This document shows positions 44,410 through 53,170 of a DNA stretch of 64,000 bases, piece by piece. Under the pieces are notes generated by a model. It did no database searches. It had not been told where the DNA came from and saw only the letters and a program-made list of their open reading frames with translations. Source of the stretch: JAVVHH01 sp963848035 (lineage in GTDB: Bacteria > Pseudomonadota > Alphaproteobacteria > Acetobacterales > Acetobacteraceae); contig CAWKCD010000001.1 in NCBI GenBank assembly GCA_963848035.1, positions 930,001 to 994,000 on the forward strand, read 5' to 3'. Numbering within the stretch: position 1 is the first letter of the stretch; every line of letters begins with the position of its first letter. The position numbers and the translations under genes are program-made.

Positions 44410-46164
44410 TTAATGCAGGGGCCAGACCAGCATGATCATCGGTAGCCCGACGGCGATGACGAGCAGGGAGAGCGGCGCTCCGAGGCGGGGGTAGTCGATG
44501 AAGCGGTAGCCGCCGGGTCCCATGACAAGGGTGTTGCATTGGTGTCCCAGCGGCGAGAGGAAATCGCACGCGGCGCCGAGTGCGACCGCCATCAGGAACG
44601 GGTCCACGTTGTAGCCGAGCTGCTTGGCGACCGTCGCCGAGAGCGGGCCCATGATCAGCACCGTCGGCGCATTGTGCAGGAAAGGGGTCACCACCATGGT
44701 GATCACCAGGATCAGCCCGAGCGCCCAGACGCCGGGCAGCCCTTGCACCACCGATAGCAGGCCGTTCGCGAGCAACTGCGTCCCGCCAGTGTCCTTCAGC
44801 GCGTGGGTGACCGGGATCAGCGCGCCCAACAGGATGAGGACGTGCCATTCCATCGTCTCGTAAGTCTCATGGATCGTCATCGTCCGCAGCAGCAGCATGA
44901 CGACCGCGGCGAGGAAGAATGCCACCGCGACATTCAGGATGTGGGTGGCAACCAACCCCATCGCCACGACGAGGACCAGCGTCGGCCAGATGCTGCGATC
45001 GTTGCGTCCGAGCGAGATGCTGCGGTTCGCCAGCGGCAGAACGCGCAATTCGCCCAGCGTGTCGGGCATCTGCGGCGAGGCGCTGCGCAGCACGATGACG
45101 TCGCCGGCGCGCAGCCGCACGGTCGCCAGACGCTGGCCGATGCGCTGGCCGCTGCGGCTGACCGCCATCACGCTGATCTCGAAGCGCTCCTCGAGCTGCG
45201 CTTGCAGCAGGGTCCGCCCGACCAGCGGTGAGTCGGCCGTGATCACGCCCTCCACGATCCGGGCCTCCCCTTCGGCCGACCCCGCCAATTGCAACCCGGC
45301 GCGCGCCACCAGCCGGTCGAGGTCCGACGGCTCGCCACGCAGCAGCAGCAAATCGTCCTCGCGTACCAGCGACTCCGGGCGGGGCGGGAAGCGGCGGAAG
45401 CGCTCTCGGATCACCATCGCGACCTGCACGTCGCCTTCCGACAGCGCCTCGACGTCGGCAACCGTGGTACCGACGACGGCCGAGCCGGGCACTACGTTCA
45501 CCTCGGCAGTATAGTCCTCCAGGTTGAACGCGGCCTCGAGCCCGGAGGCTGCGCGACGCCCGTGCGGCAGCAATCGCCACGCGAAGCTGACGAACGCCAG
45601 CCCGGACAACGCCACGACGAGCCCGACCGGCGCGAAATCGAACAGGCCGAACGGCGTTCCGGTCGTATCCGCCCGGACCTTCGCCACCAGGATGTTGGGC
45701 GCCGTGCCCACCAGCGTGACGATCCCGCCGAGCATCGCCGCGAACGCCATCGGCATCAGCACCGAGGAGACGGGCGTCTTGTTGCGCCGGCACAATTGCA
45801 TCGCCACCGGCAGGAAGATCGCCAGCGCGCCGACATTCTTTGTCACCATCGACAGCAGCATGCACGCCGCCGAGAGCACCGGTACCTGTCGCGCCGTGGT
45901 CTTCAATTTTGGCGCGATCGGCCGCATTGCCGCCTCGACCACCCCTGAGCGCGCAATCCCGGCGCTGACCACCAGCGCGGCGGCGATGATCACCACCACC
46001 TCGTCGGAGAACCCCTCGAAGGCGTGCTTGGCCGGGATGATGCCGATGGCAAGGCCGATGCCGAGCGACGTCAGCGCCACGAGGTCGTACGGTAGTCGGC
46101 CCCAGGCGAAGGCGGTGACGGTGCCGCCGAGGAGCAGGAAAGCGAGGATCTGGTCGGTGGTCAT
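44410..46164 (-). CDS. SLC13/CitT-type permease with two TrkA-C domains
   Basis: The 584-residue membrane protein has an N-terminal block of helices (DEVVVIIAAALVVSAGIARS; LGGIVTLVGTAPNILVAKV). Two cytoplasmic RCK/TrkA-C domains follow in the middle (about residues 180-370), then a C-terminal block (TPFLHNAPTVLIMGPLSATV). This layout is typical of SLC13-like anion or dicarboxylate transporters. The ATG at 46164 is preferred to the upstream frame extension. The substrate is unknown, with sulfate or a dicarboxylate likely. Confidence 0.93.
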   Translation of the reverse strand: MTTDQILAFLLLGGTVTAFAWGRLPYDLVALTSLGIGLAIGIIPAKHAFEGFSDEVVVIIAAALVVSAGIARSGVVEAAMRPIAPKLKTTARQVPVLSAACMLLSMVTKNVGALAIFLPVAMQLCRRNKTPVSSVLMPMAFAAMLGGIVTLVGTAPNILVAKVRADTTGTPFGLFDFAPVGLVVALSGLAFVSFAWRLLPHGRRAASGLEAAFNLEDYTAEVNVVPGSAVVGTTVADVEALSEGDVQVAMVIRERFRRFPPRPESLVREDDLLLLRGEPSDLDRLVARAGLQLAGSAEGEARIVEGVITADSPLVGRTLLQAQLEERFEISVMAVSRSGQRIGQRLATVRLRAGDVIVLRSASPQMPDTLGELRVLPLANRSISLGRNDRSIWPTLVLVVAMGLVATHILNVAVAFFLAAVVMLLLRTMTIHETYETMEWHVLILLGALIPVTHALKDTGGTQLLANGLLSVVQGLPGVWALGLILVITMVVTPFLHNAPTVLIMGPLSATVAKQLGYNVDPFLMAVALGAACDFLSPLGHQCNTLVMGPGGYRFIDYPRLGAPLSLLVIAVGLPMIMLVWPLH

Positions 46165-46292
46165 CGCAACGGTTGGCCTTCCGGCTGAGAGCGGAGGTGC
46201 AACTATGAACGTCCGGAGGAGTTGCATCTGCACACGCCGGAGACATCCGCATCATGCGTGCGTAATTCCACGACCGCCCGGAGAAATCGCGG

Positions 46293-46670
46293 ATGAGCAA
46301 GATCCTACTCGTCGAAGACCACGAGGAAATCTGGGACTTCCTCTCCCGCCGACTGAAGCGCCGCGGGTTCGACGTCGTCTTGGCCACCGACGGCCAGCAG
46401 GCGCTCGACCAGGCACGCGGCGAACATCCGGACGTGATCCTGCTGGACATGAACCTTCCGGTGATCGACGGCTGGACCGTCGCCGGCACGCTGAAGGCCG
46501 ACCCGGCGACGCAGGCCATGCCGATCATCGCGTTGACCGCCCATGCGATGTCGGGTGACCGGGAGAAGGCGCTCGCGGCCGGATGTGACGACTACCACCC
46601 AAAGCCGGTGGATTTTTCACGTCTCCTGACCCAGATCGAGGAGCGGCTGGCCGGGTCTGTGGCAGCCTAA
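46293..46670 (+). CDS. Single-domain response regulator (CheY-like)
   Basis: The 125-residue receiver begins KILLVEDHEEIWDFLSRRL and has the phospho-Asp in ILLDMNLPVIDG, Thr in ALTAHAM and Lys in PKPVDF. It is a paralogue of the regulator at 43992. It is followed within 3 bp by a 180-residue unknown gene and is divergent from the SLC13 permease gene. Confidence 0.95.
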   Translation: MSKILLVEDHEEIWDFLSRRLKRRGFDVVLATDGQQALDQARGEHPDVILLDMNLPVIDGWTVAGTLKADPATQAMPIIALTAHAMSGDREKALAAGCDDYHPKPVDFSRLLTQIEERLAGSVAA

Positions 46671-46672
46671 AG

Positions 46673-47215
46673 GTGCTGAGCCTGTTTAAGGGCGAGGCGG
46701 AACCGGTCGAGCCGCATCTGTCGCTCGCCCGGCGACGCGAGCGGCTGGCTGACCCCGGCAGCGAAGTCGTCGCCACCGCGCTCTCGGCCAAGCTGCTGCA
46801 TGCCTGGCTGCAGAACCGCCATCAGACATTGGTGCCGCTCACGCTCAATCTGCGTGTGCTGACGGTCGAGCAGCGCGACGTGGTGGTCGACGGGACGGCG
46901 GCGCTGCTGCTGGCCGGCCGGGCGCAGGCCGATGCGCTCGAGCGAGTGCCTGCCATTCGGCAGTGGCTGATCGGCCTCGGCGCGGACCCCAATGCGCTGC
47001 TGCGGCTCGAGACCGCGCTCGCCGCGCCACCCTCGCTCGGCGAGGTGTTCGACCGCGCGTCGACGCTCGCCCTGGCCATTTATCTCTACGTCGGCGCCGT
47101 CGTGGCTGCCGACTCCGCCAGCGGCGCGCCGGCGCTGATCGCGGATCTCGTGCAGGCGAGGTTCGATCTCTCGACCGCGGTTGTCCGCAGCGCGATGCGG
47201 CGTTACCGGCGGTAA
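46673..47215 (+). CDS. Helical protein of unknown function after the response regulator
   Basis: The 180-residue soluble protein is predicted mostly helical and has no family I can name. It starts with GTG 2 bp after the response regulator stop and contains segments such as LTLNLRVLTVEQRDVVVDGT and FDRASTLALAIYLYVGAVV. The second is hydrophobic but amphipathic rather than a clear membrane helix. Because it is coupled to the regulator it could be a partner or target of that phosphorelay. Confidence 0.65.
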   Translation: MLSLFKGEAEPVEPHLSLARRRERLADPGSEVVATALSAKLLHAWLQNRHQTLVPLTLNLRVLTVEQRDVVVDGTAALLLAGRAQADALERVPAIRQWLIGLGADPNALLRLETALAAPPSLGEVFDRASTLALAIYLYVGAVVAADSASGAPALIADLVQARFDLSTAVVRSAMRRYRR

Positions 47216-47223
47216 GGTCCCGC

Positions 47224-47646
47224 CTACGGCTCGGTCAGCTCCCGCAGCGCCTGCTGCACACTGGTGTTGTCGACCAGCAACGTCCGCGAGATGTCCGCCA
47301 GCGTGATCCAGCCGACCACCGCGCCGCTCGCCGCATCCTGCACCGGCAGCCGCCTCACATGGTTGGCCGCCATCAGGTCCATCGCGGCATTCAGCGTGTC
47401 CGACGCGCGGCAGGTGATGACCGGGCGCGAGAGCACGTCGCGCACCCGCGTCTGCACCGGATCGATGCCCTTGGCGACGACCCGATAGAGCAGGTCGCGG
47501 TCGGTGACGATCCCGACCAACCGCTCCGCGGTCCCGACCGGGACGGCCCCGACATCGATCTCGCCCATCAGCTCGGCCGCTTCCTGGGCCGAGGCTTCCG
47601 GTGCGATGAACTCGACGTCGCGGCTCATCACGTCGCCGACGATCAT
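47224..47646 (-). CDS. CBS domain pair protein
   Basis: The 140-residue protein is a tandem CBS pair. The first repeat begins DVMSRDVEFIAPEASAQEAA and ends VGIVTDRDLLYR. The second begins VRDVLSRPVITCRASDTLN and ends VVGWITLADISRTLL. Such proteins bind adenosine nucleotides and act as energy sensors. The ATG at 47646 overlaps the stop of glgX in an ATGA, suggesting a link with glycogen use. Confidence 0.92.
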   Translation of the reverse strand: MIVGDVMSRDVEFIAPEASAQEAAELMGEIDVGAVPVGTAERLVGIVTDRDLLYRVVAKGIDPVQTRVRDVLSRPVITCRASDTLNAAMDLMAANHVRRLPVQDAASGAVVGWITLADISRTLLVDNTSVQQALRELTEP

Positions 47647-49787
47647 GCGTCGCCGTTCGGCACGTGGCGCAGCTCGAACAGCAGCAGCGAGCGCGGTGTC
47701 ACGCCATAGACATGGTCGAACGGGAAGGTCGGTTCCTCCTGGAGCTCCGGCTGATTGGTGTCGAGCAGGAGATGCCAGTCGCCGCCGCCCTGCACCTGCG
47801 GCAGGCTGAACTCGACCATGATGTGCGACGCGTTGGTGATCAGCAGCAACGTGCGGTCGATGCCGCGGCGACGGATGCCGGTGGCCTGCGCGCGCCCGTC
47901 GAGAATCAGGCCCATGCACTTGGCGATGGGATCGTTCCAGTTCTCGTCCTGCATCTCGATCCCGCCCGGCGTCACCCAGGTTAGCTCGCGGATCTGCAGT
48001 TCCTCGTTGTAGGCGCCGGTCAGGAAGCGCTCGCGGCGCAGGATCGGGAACTCGCGCCGGATCCGCGCTAGCTTGCCGGTGAACTTGATCAGCGCCTTTC
48101 CAGCGTCGTCATGGTTCCAGTTGACCCAGGAGATCTCGTTGTCCTGGCAGTACGCATTGTTGTTGCCGCCTTGTGTGCGGCCGAACTCGTCGCCGCCCAG
48201 CAGCATCGGCAGCCCTTGCGAGAAGAACAGCGTCGCCAGCATGTTGCGCTTCTGGCGCTCGCGCAGTTCGATGATCTCGGGATCGTCGGTCGGGCCTTCC
48301 GCGCCGCAGTTCCAACTGATGTTGTTGCTGTTCCCGTCCCGGTTGTCCTCGCCGTTGGCCTCGTTGTGCTTTTCGTTGTAGCTGACGAGGTCGTTCAGCG
48401 TGAACCCGTCATGGGCGGTGATGAAGTTCACGCTCGACCACGGACGCCGGCCGCCCCAGCTGAACTTGTCGGCGGAGCCGGTGATCCGCGTCGCGAATTC
48501 CGGCAGCAGCCCATCCTCGCCTTTCCAGAACCCGCGCACCGTATCGCGGAAACGGTCGTTCCACTCGGCCCAGCCCGGCGAGAACGCGCCGACCTGATAG
48601 CCGCCCGGCCCGCAATCCCAGGGCTCGGCGATGAGCTTCACCTCCTGCAGCACCGGGTCCTGGCCCACCGCGCGGAGGAAGCCGCTCTGCTGATCGAAGC
48701 CATAGGTTTCGCGCGCCAGGATCGTCCCCAAATCGAAGCGGAAACCGTCGACATGCATGTCGAGCACCCAGTAACGCAGGCTGTCCGTGACCATCTGGAT
48801 CACGCGCGGATGGCTCAGGTTGAACGTGTTGCCGGTGCCGGTGTCATTGATGTAGTACCGCGGCTGATCGGGCAGCAACCGGTAGTAGCTGGCGTTGTCG
48901 ATCCCCTTGAAAGAGAGTGTCGGCCCGTTCTCGTTGCCTTCGGCCGTGTGGTTGTAGACGACGTCGAGGATCACTTCGAGGCCGGCATCGTGCAGGCGCG
49001 CGACCATTTCCTTGAATTCGGAGAGCGCCTCAGCCTGAACACTGCCGTAGCGCCGCGCCGGCGAGAAGAACCCGATGGAGTTGTAACCCCAATAGTTCGT
49101 CATGCCCTTTTCGAGCAGGTAATCGTCATTGACGAAGGTGTGGATCGGCAGCAGCTCGACGGCCGTGACGCCGATCGACTTCATGTGGCGGATCACCGCC
49201 GGGTCCGACAGGCCGCGGAACGTGCCGCGATACCGCTCCGGAACGTCGGGATGTTCCTTGGTAAAGCCACGCACATGCACTTCGGAGATGACGCTTCGGT
49301 CCCAGCCGGTTCGCGGCAAGCGGTCGTCGCCCCAGGTGAAGGACGGGTCGATCACTTTGGCCTTCGGCATGAAGGGCGCGCTGTCCCGCTCGTCGAACGT
49401 CAGGTCGTTGGCGGTCTCCATTTGGTAGCCGAAAAGCGCAGGGTTCCATTCGAGCTGACCGATGATCGATTTCGCATAGGGGTCGAGCAGCAGCTTGTTT
49501 GGATTGAAGCGATGCCCTTGCTCAGGCTCGTAGGGGCCATGGACGCGGTAGCCATATATGGTGCCGGGCCGGGCGTCCGGGACGAAGCCGTGGAAGATCT
49601 GGTTGGTGTATTCCGGCAGTTCCAGCCGCTCCACCTCCTTCTCGCCCTCGTCGTCGAACAGGCAGAGCTCGACCTTGGTCGCGTTCGCCGAGAAGATGGA
49701 GAAGTTCACGCCCAACCCGGTCCAAGTCGCGCCTCGCGGCGAGGGACGACCTTCGAGAATGCGGGCGCGGGGAAGGCTCACTGACAT
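47643..49787 (-). CDS. glgX: Glycogen debranching enzyme GlgX
   Basis: GlgX hydrolyses alpha-1,6 branches of glycogen limit dextrin. The 714-residue protein has an N-terminal carbohydrate-binding domain, a GH13 barrel and a C-terminal beta domain. The nucleophile is in VDGFRFDLGTIL, the acid/base Glu in LIAEPWDCGPGGYQVG and the transition-state Asp in FITAHDGFTLND. The start ATG at 49787 is where homology begins (SLPRARILEGRPSPRGATW); an open frame upstream is unused. It is divergent from the glycosyltransferase gene at 49933. Confidence 0.97.
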   Translation of the reverse strand: MSVSLPRARILEGRPSPRGATWTGLGVNFSIFSANATKVELCLFDDEGEKEVERLELPEYTNQIFHGFVPDARPGTIYGYRVHGPYEPEQGHRFNPNKLLLDPYAKSIIGQLEWNPALFGYQMETANDLTFDERDSAPFMPKAKVIDPSFTWGDDRLPRTGWDRSVISEVHVRGFTKEHPDVPERYRGTFRGLSDPAVIRHMKSIGVTAVELLPIHTFVNDDYLLEKGMTNYWGYNSIGFFSPARRYGSVQAEALSEFKEMVARLHDAGLEVILDVVYNHTAEGNENGPTLSFKGIDNASYYRLLPDQPRYYINDTGTGNTFNLSHPRVIQMVTDSLRYWVLDMHVDGFRFDLGTILARETYGFDQQSGFLRAVGQDPVLQEVKLIAEPWDCGPGGYQVGAFSPGWAEWNDRFRDTVRGFWKGEDGLLPEFATRITGSADKFSWGGRRPWSSVNFITAHDGFTLNDLVSYNEKHNEANGEDNRDGNSNNISWNCGAEGPTDDPEIIELRERQKRNMLATLFFSQGLPMLLGGDEFGRTQGGNNNAYCQDNEISWVNWNHDDAGKALIKFTGKLARIRREFPILRRERFLTGAYNEELQIRELTWVTPGGIEMQDENWNDPIAKCMGLILDGRAQATGIRRRGIDRTLLLITNASHIMVEFSLPQVQGGGDWHLLLDTNQPELQEEPTFPFDHVYGVTPRSLLLFELRHVPNGDA

Positions 49788-49932
49788 GGCATGGCTCACG
49801 AACGAGAGGGGATGCACTGTCAACTCCATCCGTCGTCTCGAGTTCGCCGGTGCAAAGAACCTTCTTCCAATCTGCACGGAAACGGCGCCGCGTTAAGCAC
49901 TTGCTAATCGGCGGAGGGTACCATGCGACCCC

Positions 49933-51135
49933 GTGCGCATCCTCTTCGTCCATCAGAACGCGCCCGGGCAGTTCCGCCACCTCGCGCCGCACCTCGCCCG
50001 GGCCGGACATGACGTCGTGTTCCTCGGCCAGCGCGATTCGCGGCTGCCGGGTCCAGTCCGCTCGTTCGTCTATAAGGCGCCCAAGAGCCCGGGTGACGGC
50101 ACGCACCCATACCTTCGGCGTGCCGACGGCTGTGTCCGCAACGGCCAGGCGGTGGCGCGCGCGTGTTTCGCGCTCGGCGAGCAGGGGTTCCGCCCGGATG
50201 TGGTGATCGGCCATCCCGGCTGGGGCGAGCTGATGTTCCTGCGCGAGGCACTGCCGGGCGCGGCTATCCTCTCCTACTGCGAAATGTTCCACCGCGCCGA
50301 CGGGCAGGACACCGGCTACATCCCCGAGACGGCGATCGATCTGGACGGCCGTTGCCGCATCCGCGCCTGGAACGCCGATCTCCTCGTCGGACTCGACATC
50401 ATGGATCGCGGCCTCTCGCCGACGGCATGGCAGCGCGACCAGCATCCGGCCGCGTTCCGCGACAGGATCGCCGTCATCCATGACGGGATCGACACGGCGG
50501 AGGTCGCGCCGTCGCCCGAAGCCACGTTCAAGATACCGGACGGCCCTTGCTTTCGCATCGGCGACGAGGTCGTCACCTACGTCGCGCGCGACCTCGAGCC
50601 AGTGCGCGGCTTCAACCTGATGATGCGCGCACTGCCGGAGTTGCTCCGCCGGCGCCCGCGCGCACACGTCGTGATCTGCGGCGGCGATGGCGTAAGCTAC
50701 GGCCGCCCGCCGCCCGCCGGAACGTGGCGCGAGACGATGCTCCGCACCGTGTCCGTAGACCCGGCGCGCGTCCATTTCGTCTCGCAACTCCCCCGTCCTG
50801 CCTATCTCGACCTGCTGCGGGTCTCTGCCCTGCACCTCTACCTCAGCGTTCCATTCGTCCTCTCTTGGTCCTGCACCGAGGCGCTGGCCGCAGGCTGCCT
50901 GCTGCTCGCCTCCGACGTCGCCCCCGTCCGAGAGGTCGTCCAGGACGGCCATAACGGCATGCTCATCGACGCCCGGGAGACAGCGCGCCTCGCGGCCCGG
51001 GCGGCCGATTTGCTCGAAAGCCGCCGGGAACTCGATCACCTCCGGCGCGCAGCCCGGGCGGGCGCGATCGAACGCTTCGACCTGCGTCGCTGCCTCGCTG
51101 AACAAACACAGCTCGTCGAGGATCTCGTCAAATGA
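49933..51135 (+). CDS. Glycosyltransferase family 4 protein
   Basis: The 400-residue enzyme has the GT-B fold, with an N-terminal MRILFVHQNAPGQFRHLAPH. The C-terminal donor-binding half holds VPFVLSWSCTEALAAGCLLLASDV with the conserved ExGxA-like Glu, and APVREVVQDGHNGMLID. The start is GTG. It overlaps the following secreted-protein gene in an ATGA. It opens the surface-glycan cluster; donor and acceptor are unknown. Confidence 0.92.
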   Translation: MRILFVHQNAPGQFRHLAPHLARAGHDVVFLGQRDSRLPGPVRSFVYKAPKSPGDGTHPYLRRADGCVRNGQAVARACFALGEQGFRPDVVIGHPGWGELMFLREALPGAAILSYCEMFHRADGQDTGYIPETAIDLDGRCRIRAWNADLLVGLDIMDRGLSPTAWQRDQHPAAFRDRIAVIHDGIDTAEVAPSPEATFKIPDGPCFRIGDEVVTYVARDLEPVRGFNLMMRALPELLRRRPRAHVVICGGDGVSYGRPPPAGTWRETMLRTVSVDPARVHFVSQLPRPAYLDLLRVSALHLYLSVPFVLSWSCTEALAAGCLLLASDVAPVREVVQDGHNGMLIDARETARLAARAADLLESRRELDHLRRAARAGAIERFDLRRCLAEQTQLVEDLVK

Positions 51136-52277
51136 AGATCGTCGCTCTCCTGTCGCTCGCCCTCGTGCTCCCGGTCGCCGCCTACGCCCAACCCGAACCG
51201 GTCCTGCAGCTCGCCGGTCCGCCGGTTTCGGTTTTCGAGGGCGGCTGGCCTGCCTGCGACGCCCACGACATCCCCGACGCACCTGCCCGCGCCATTCGAC
51301 TGGCCGACGGCACCGTCCAACTCTACGCGTCCGACCAGACCAACCGGATCAACGCCGGACCCGACCTGCTGCACGTCCGGCACGGCTGCACGGTCGTCTA
51401 CCGCGGCGCCTGGAACGACGATCCCGCGGCGTTCGACGATCGAACCTGGATCGCGACCCCTTGGACCGCAGATGGCCGGACGATCTGGGCCGTGCTGCAC
51501 AACGAGTTCCACGGGCAGCTCCGCAAGGCGCTCTGCCCAACCGGGCGCTACATGGATTGCTGGTACAACGCCCTCACCCTCGCCCGTTCCAACGATGGCG
51601 GGCGCACCTTCCACCGCGAACCGGGCGCGGCGCTCGTCGCCACCCTGCCCTACCGCTACGACGAAGTCGGCATCGGGCACCACGGCTACTTCAACCCGAC
51701 GAACATCGTCACGCATGACGGCGCCAACTACATGATGCTGTTCGCCACGCACGCCGCCGCCCAGCGCGAAGGCAACTGCCTGCTCCGGACCGGATCGGTG
51801 CCCATCGCAAACGCCTGGCGGGCATGGGACGGCGCCGGCTTCGGCGTCGCATTCGAAGATCCCTACACGGCCAGGCTGCCGCCCGAGCAGCATGTCTGCA
51901 CGCCGATCGGCGTCGGCGCATTGCGTTGGCCGGTCACCAGCCTGGTGCGGCACGAAGCCAGCGGACTATTCATCGCGACGATGCAGGATGCGTCGCGCCA
52001 AGGCGGCGTGTTCTATTCGACGAGTGCCGACCTGCTGCATTGGTCCGCACCCATCCGCCTGCTGTCGGCGCCGGGTCTACGAAGCTGGACTTGCGGCGAC
52101 CCCGATCCGATCGCCTATCCCGCCCTCCTCGACCCGGCCAGTGCCGACCGGAACTTCCAGACCGTCGGCGCAACCGCGCAGCTCTATGCCACGCGCTTCG
52201 AAACCGCGGATTGCCGGGTCACCGCCAAGCGCACCTTGGTCCGCTGGCCGGTTCAGCTATCCCGCGGCTCAGGCTGA
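51132..52277 (+). CDS. Secreted propeller-like protein of unknown substrate
   Basis: The 381-residue protein starts with a signal peptide (MKIVALLSLALVLPVAAYAQ). The rest is beta-rich with repeated blade-like segments such as LARSNDGGRTFHREPG and FYSTSADLLHWSAP. The SNDGGRTF form resembles an Asp-box of sialidase and exo-glycosidase propellers. Several cysteines may form disulphides. It sits between a glycosyltransferase and the RTX gene, so it may trim or bind the exported glycan. Confidence 0.7.
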   Translation: MKIVALLSLALVLPVAAYAQPEPVLQLAGPPVSVFEGGWPACDAHDIPDAPARAIRLADGTVQLYASDQTNRINAGPDLLHVRHGCTVVYRGAWNDDPAAFDDRTWIATPWTADGRTIWAVLHNEFHGQLRKALCPTGRYMDCWYNALTLARSNDGGRTFHREPGAALVATLPYRYDEVGIGHHGYFNPTNIVTHDGANYMMLFATHAAAQREGNCLLRTGSVPIANAWRAWDGAGFGVAFEDPYTARLPPEQHVCTPIGVGALRWPVTSLVRHEASGLFIATMQDASRQGGVFYSTSADLLHWSAPIRLLSAPGLRSWTCGDPDPIAYPALLDPASADRNFQTVGATAQLYATRFETADCRVTAKRTLVRWPVQLSRGSG

Positions 52278-52305
52278 TGTCCAAAAAATGGCCGCCGCCC
52301 CACTT

Positions 52306-52334
52306 TTGCAACGTAATTCTCAACTGTTTTAAAT
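52306..52334 (+). promoter_or_regulatory. Possible promoter of the RTX gene
   Basis: In the 134-bp AT-richer gap before the RTX gene, TTGCAA (52306-52311) and TTAAAT (52329-52334) are separated by 17 bp. Each matches four of six sigma-70 consensus bases. The region is less GC-rich than the rest of the window, fitting a promoter for a highly expressed secreted protein. Confidence 0.35.
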
Positions 52335-52411
52335 CCCGATTAACCTTTCTTCCTTAGAAAAGATGATGGAGCTGAGCAGAATGTCGGCGCAAACAGTAAC
52401 AGAGGTGAGAT

Positions 52412-53170
52412 ATGGCTACGATACCAGGTGGTAGTTACATTACTGACTCGGTCGATCATCAAGTAATCCACGGCGGACACGACACCGGAGACCAGTTCTT
52501 CATCACACACAACTACGACAACATCACCGGTGGCACAGGGCACGATTTCTTCGACCTGATGGGCAACCATGAGCACGTCACGCTCGGTGACGGTAACGAC
52601 ATGCTGCTTTCTTCGGGTCATCACGAGTTCCTGCAGGGCGGCAACGGCAACGTCTACTTCGAGAGCAGCGGCGCCGGACACGACACCCTGCTCGGCGGCG
52701 GCGGTAACGACACGCTGATCGCGTCGGGCGCACACAACTTCCTCTCGGCCGGCAATGGGGACGACTACCTCCAGGGCGGCACCGGGAGCGACACGCTCCT
52801 CGGTGGCGGCGGTCACGACACGCTCGTCGCCGGCAGCGGCAACGAGATGATGATGGGCGGCTCGGGCTCGACGTTGTTCATCGCCGGCGACGGCAACGAT
52901 ACGATGGTCAGCGGCTCGGGCGCCGACCGGTTCGAGTTCCACAGCGACGGCGGCCAAAACGTCGTCATGGGCTTCCACGACGGCGACATGATCCAGATCG
53001 AGCGCGGCATCAACGGCCTCGACATCAACAACCCGGACGACGTGGCAGCTCACGTCACGGACGTGCACGGCAGCGCCGTCATCCAGCTCGGCGACGAGAC
53101 CATCACACTCGTCGGCATCAAGGCTGAAGACATCCACAACAATCCGTCCGGTTACTTCACCATCCATTGA
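52412..53170 (+). CDS. Small RTX (calcium-binding nonapeptide repeat) protein
   Basis: The 252-residue protein has about ten to twelve GGxGxDxLx-type nonapeptides between residues 35 and 175 (for example GGGGNDTLIASG, GGTGSDTLLGGG and GDGNDTMVSGS). A C-terminal region of about 70 residues ends in hydrophobic YFTIH. There is no N-terminal signal, so it is likely exported by a type I system that reads the C-terminus, such as the ABC transporter starting at 62675. It has no enzyme domain and probably forms a calcium-stabilised surface or matrix protein. Its stop overlaps the next ATG (TGATG). Confidence 0.9.
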   Translation: MATIPGGSYITDSVDHQVIHGGHDTGDQFFITHNYDNITGGTGHDFFDLMGNHEHVTLGDGNDMLLSSGHHEFLQGGNGNVYFESSGAGHDTLLGGGGNDTLIASGAHNFLSAGNGDDYLQGGTGSDTLLGGGGHDTLVAGSGNEMMMGGSGSTLFIAGDGNDTMVSGSGADRFEFHSDGGQNVVMGFHDGDMIQIERGINGLDINNPDDVAAHVTDVHGSAVIQLGDETITLVGIKAEDIHNNPSGYFTIH

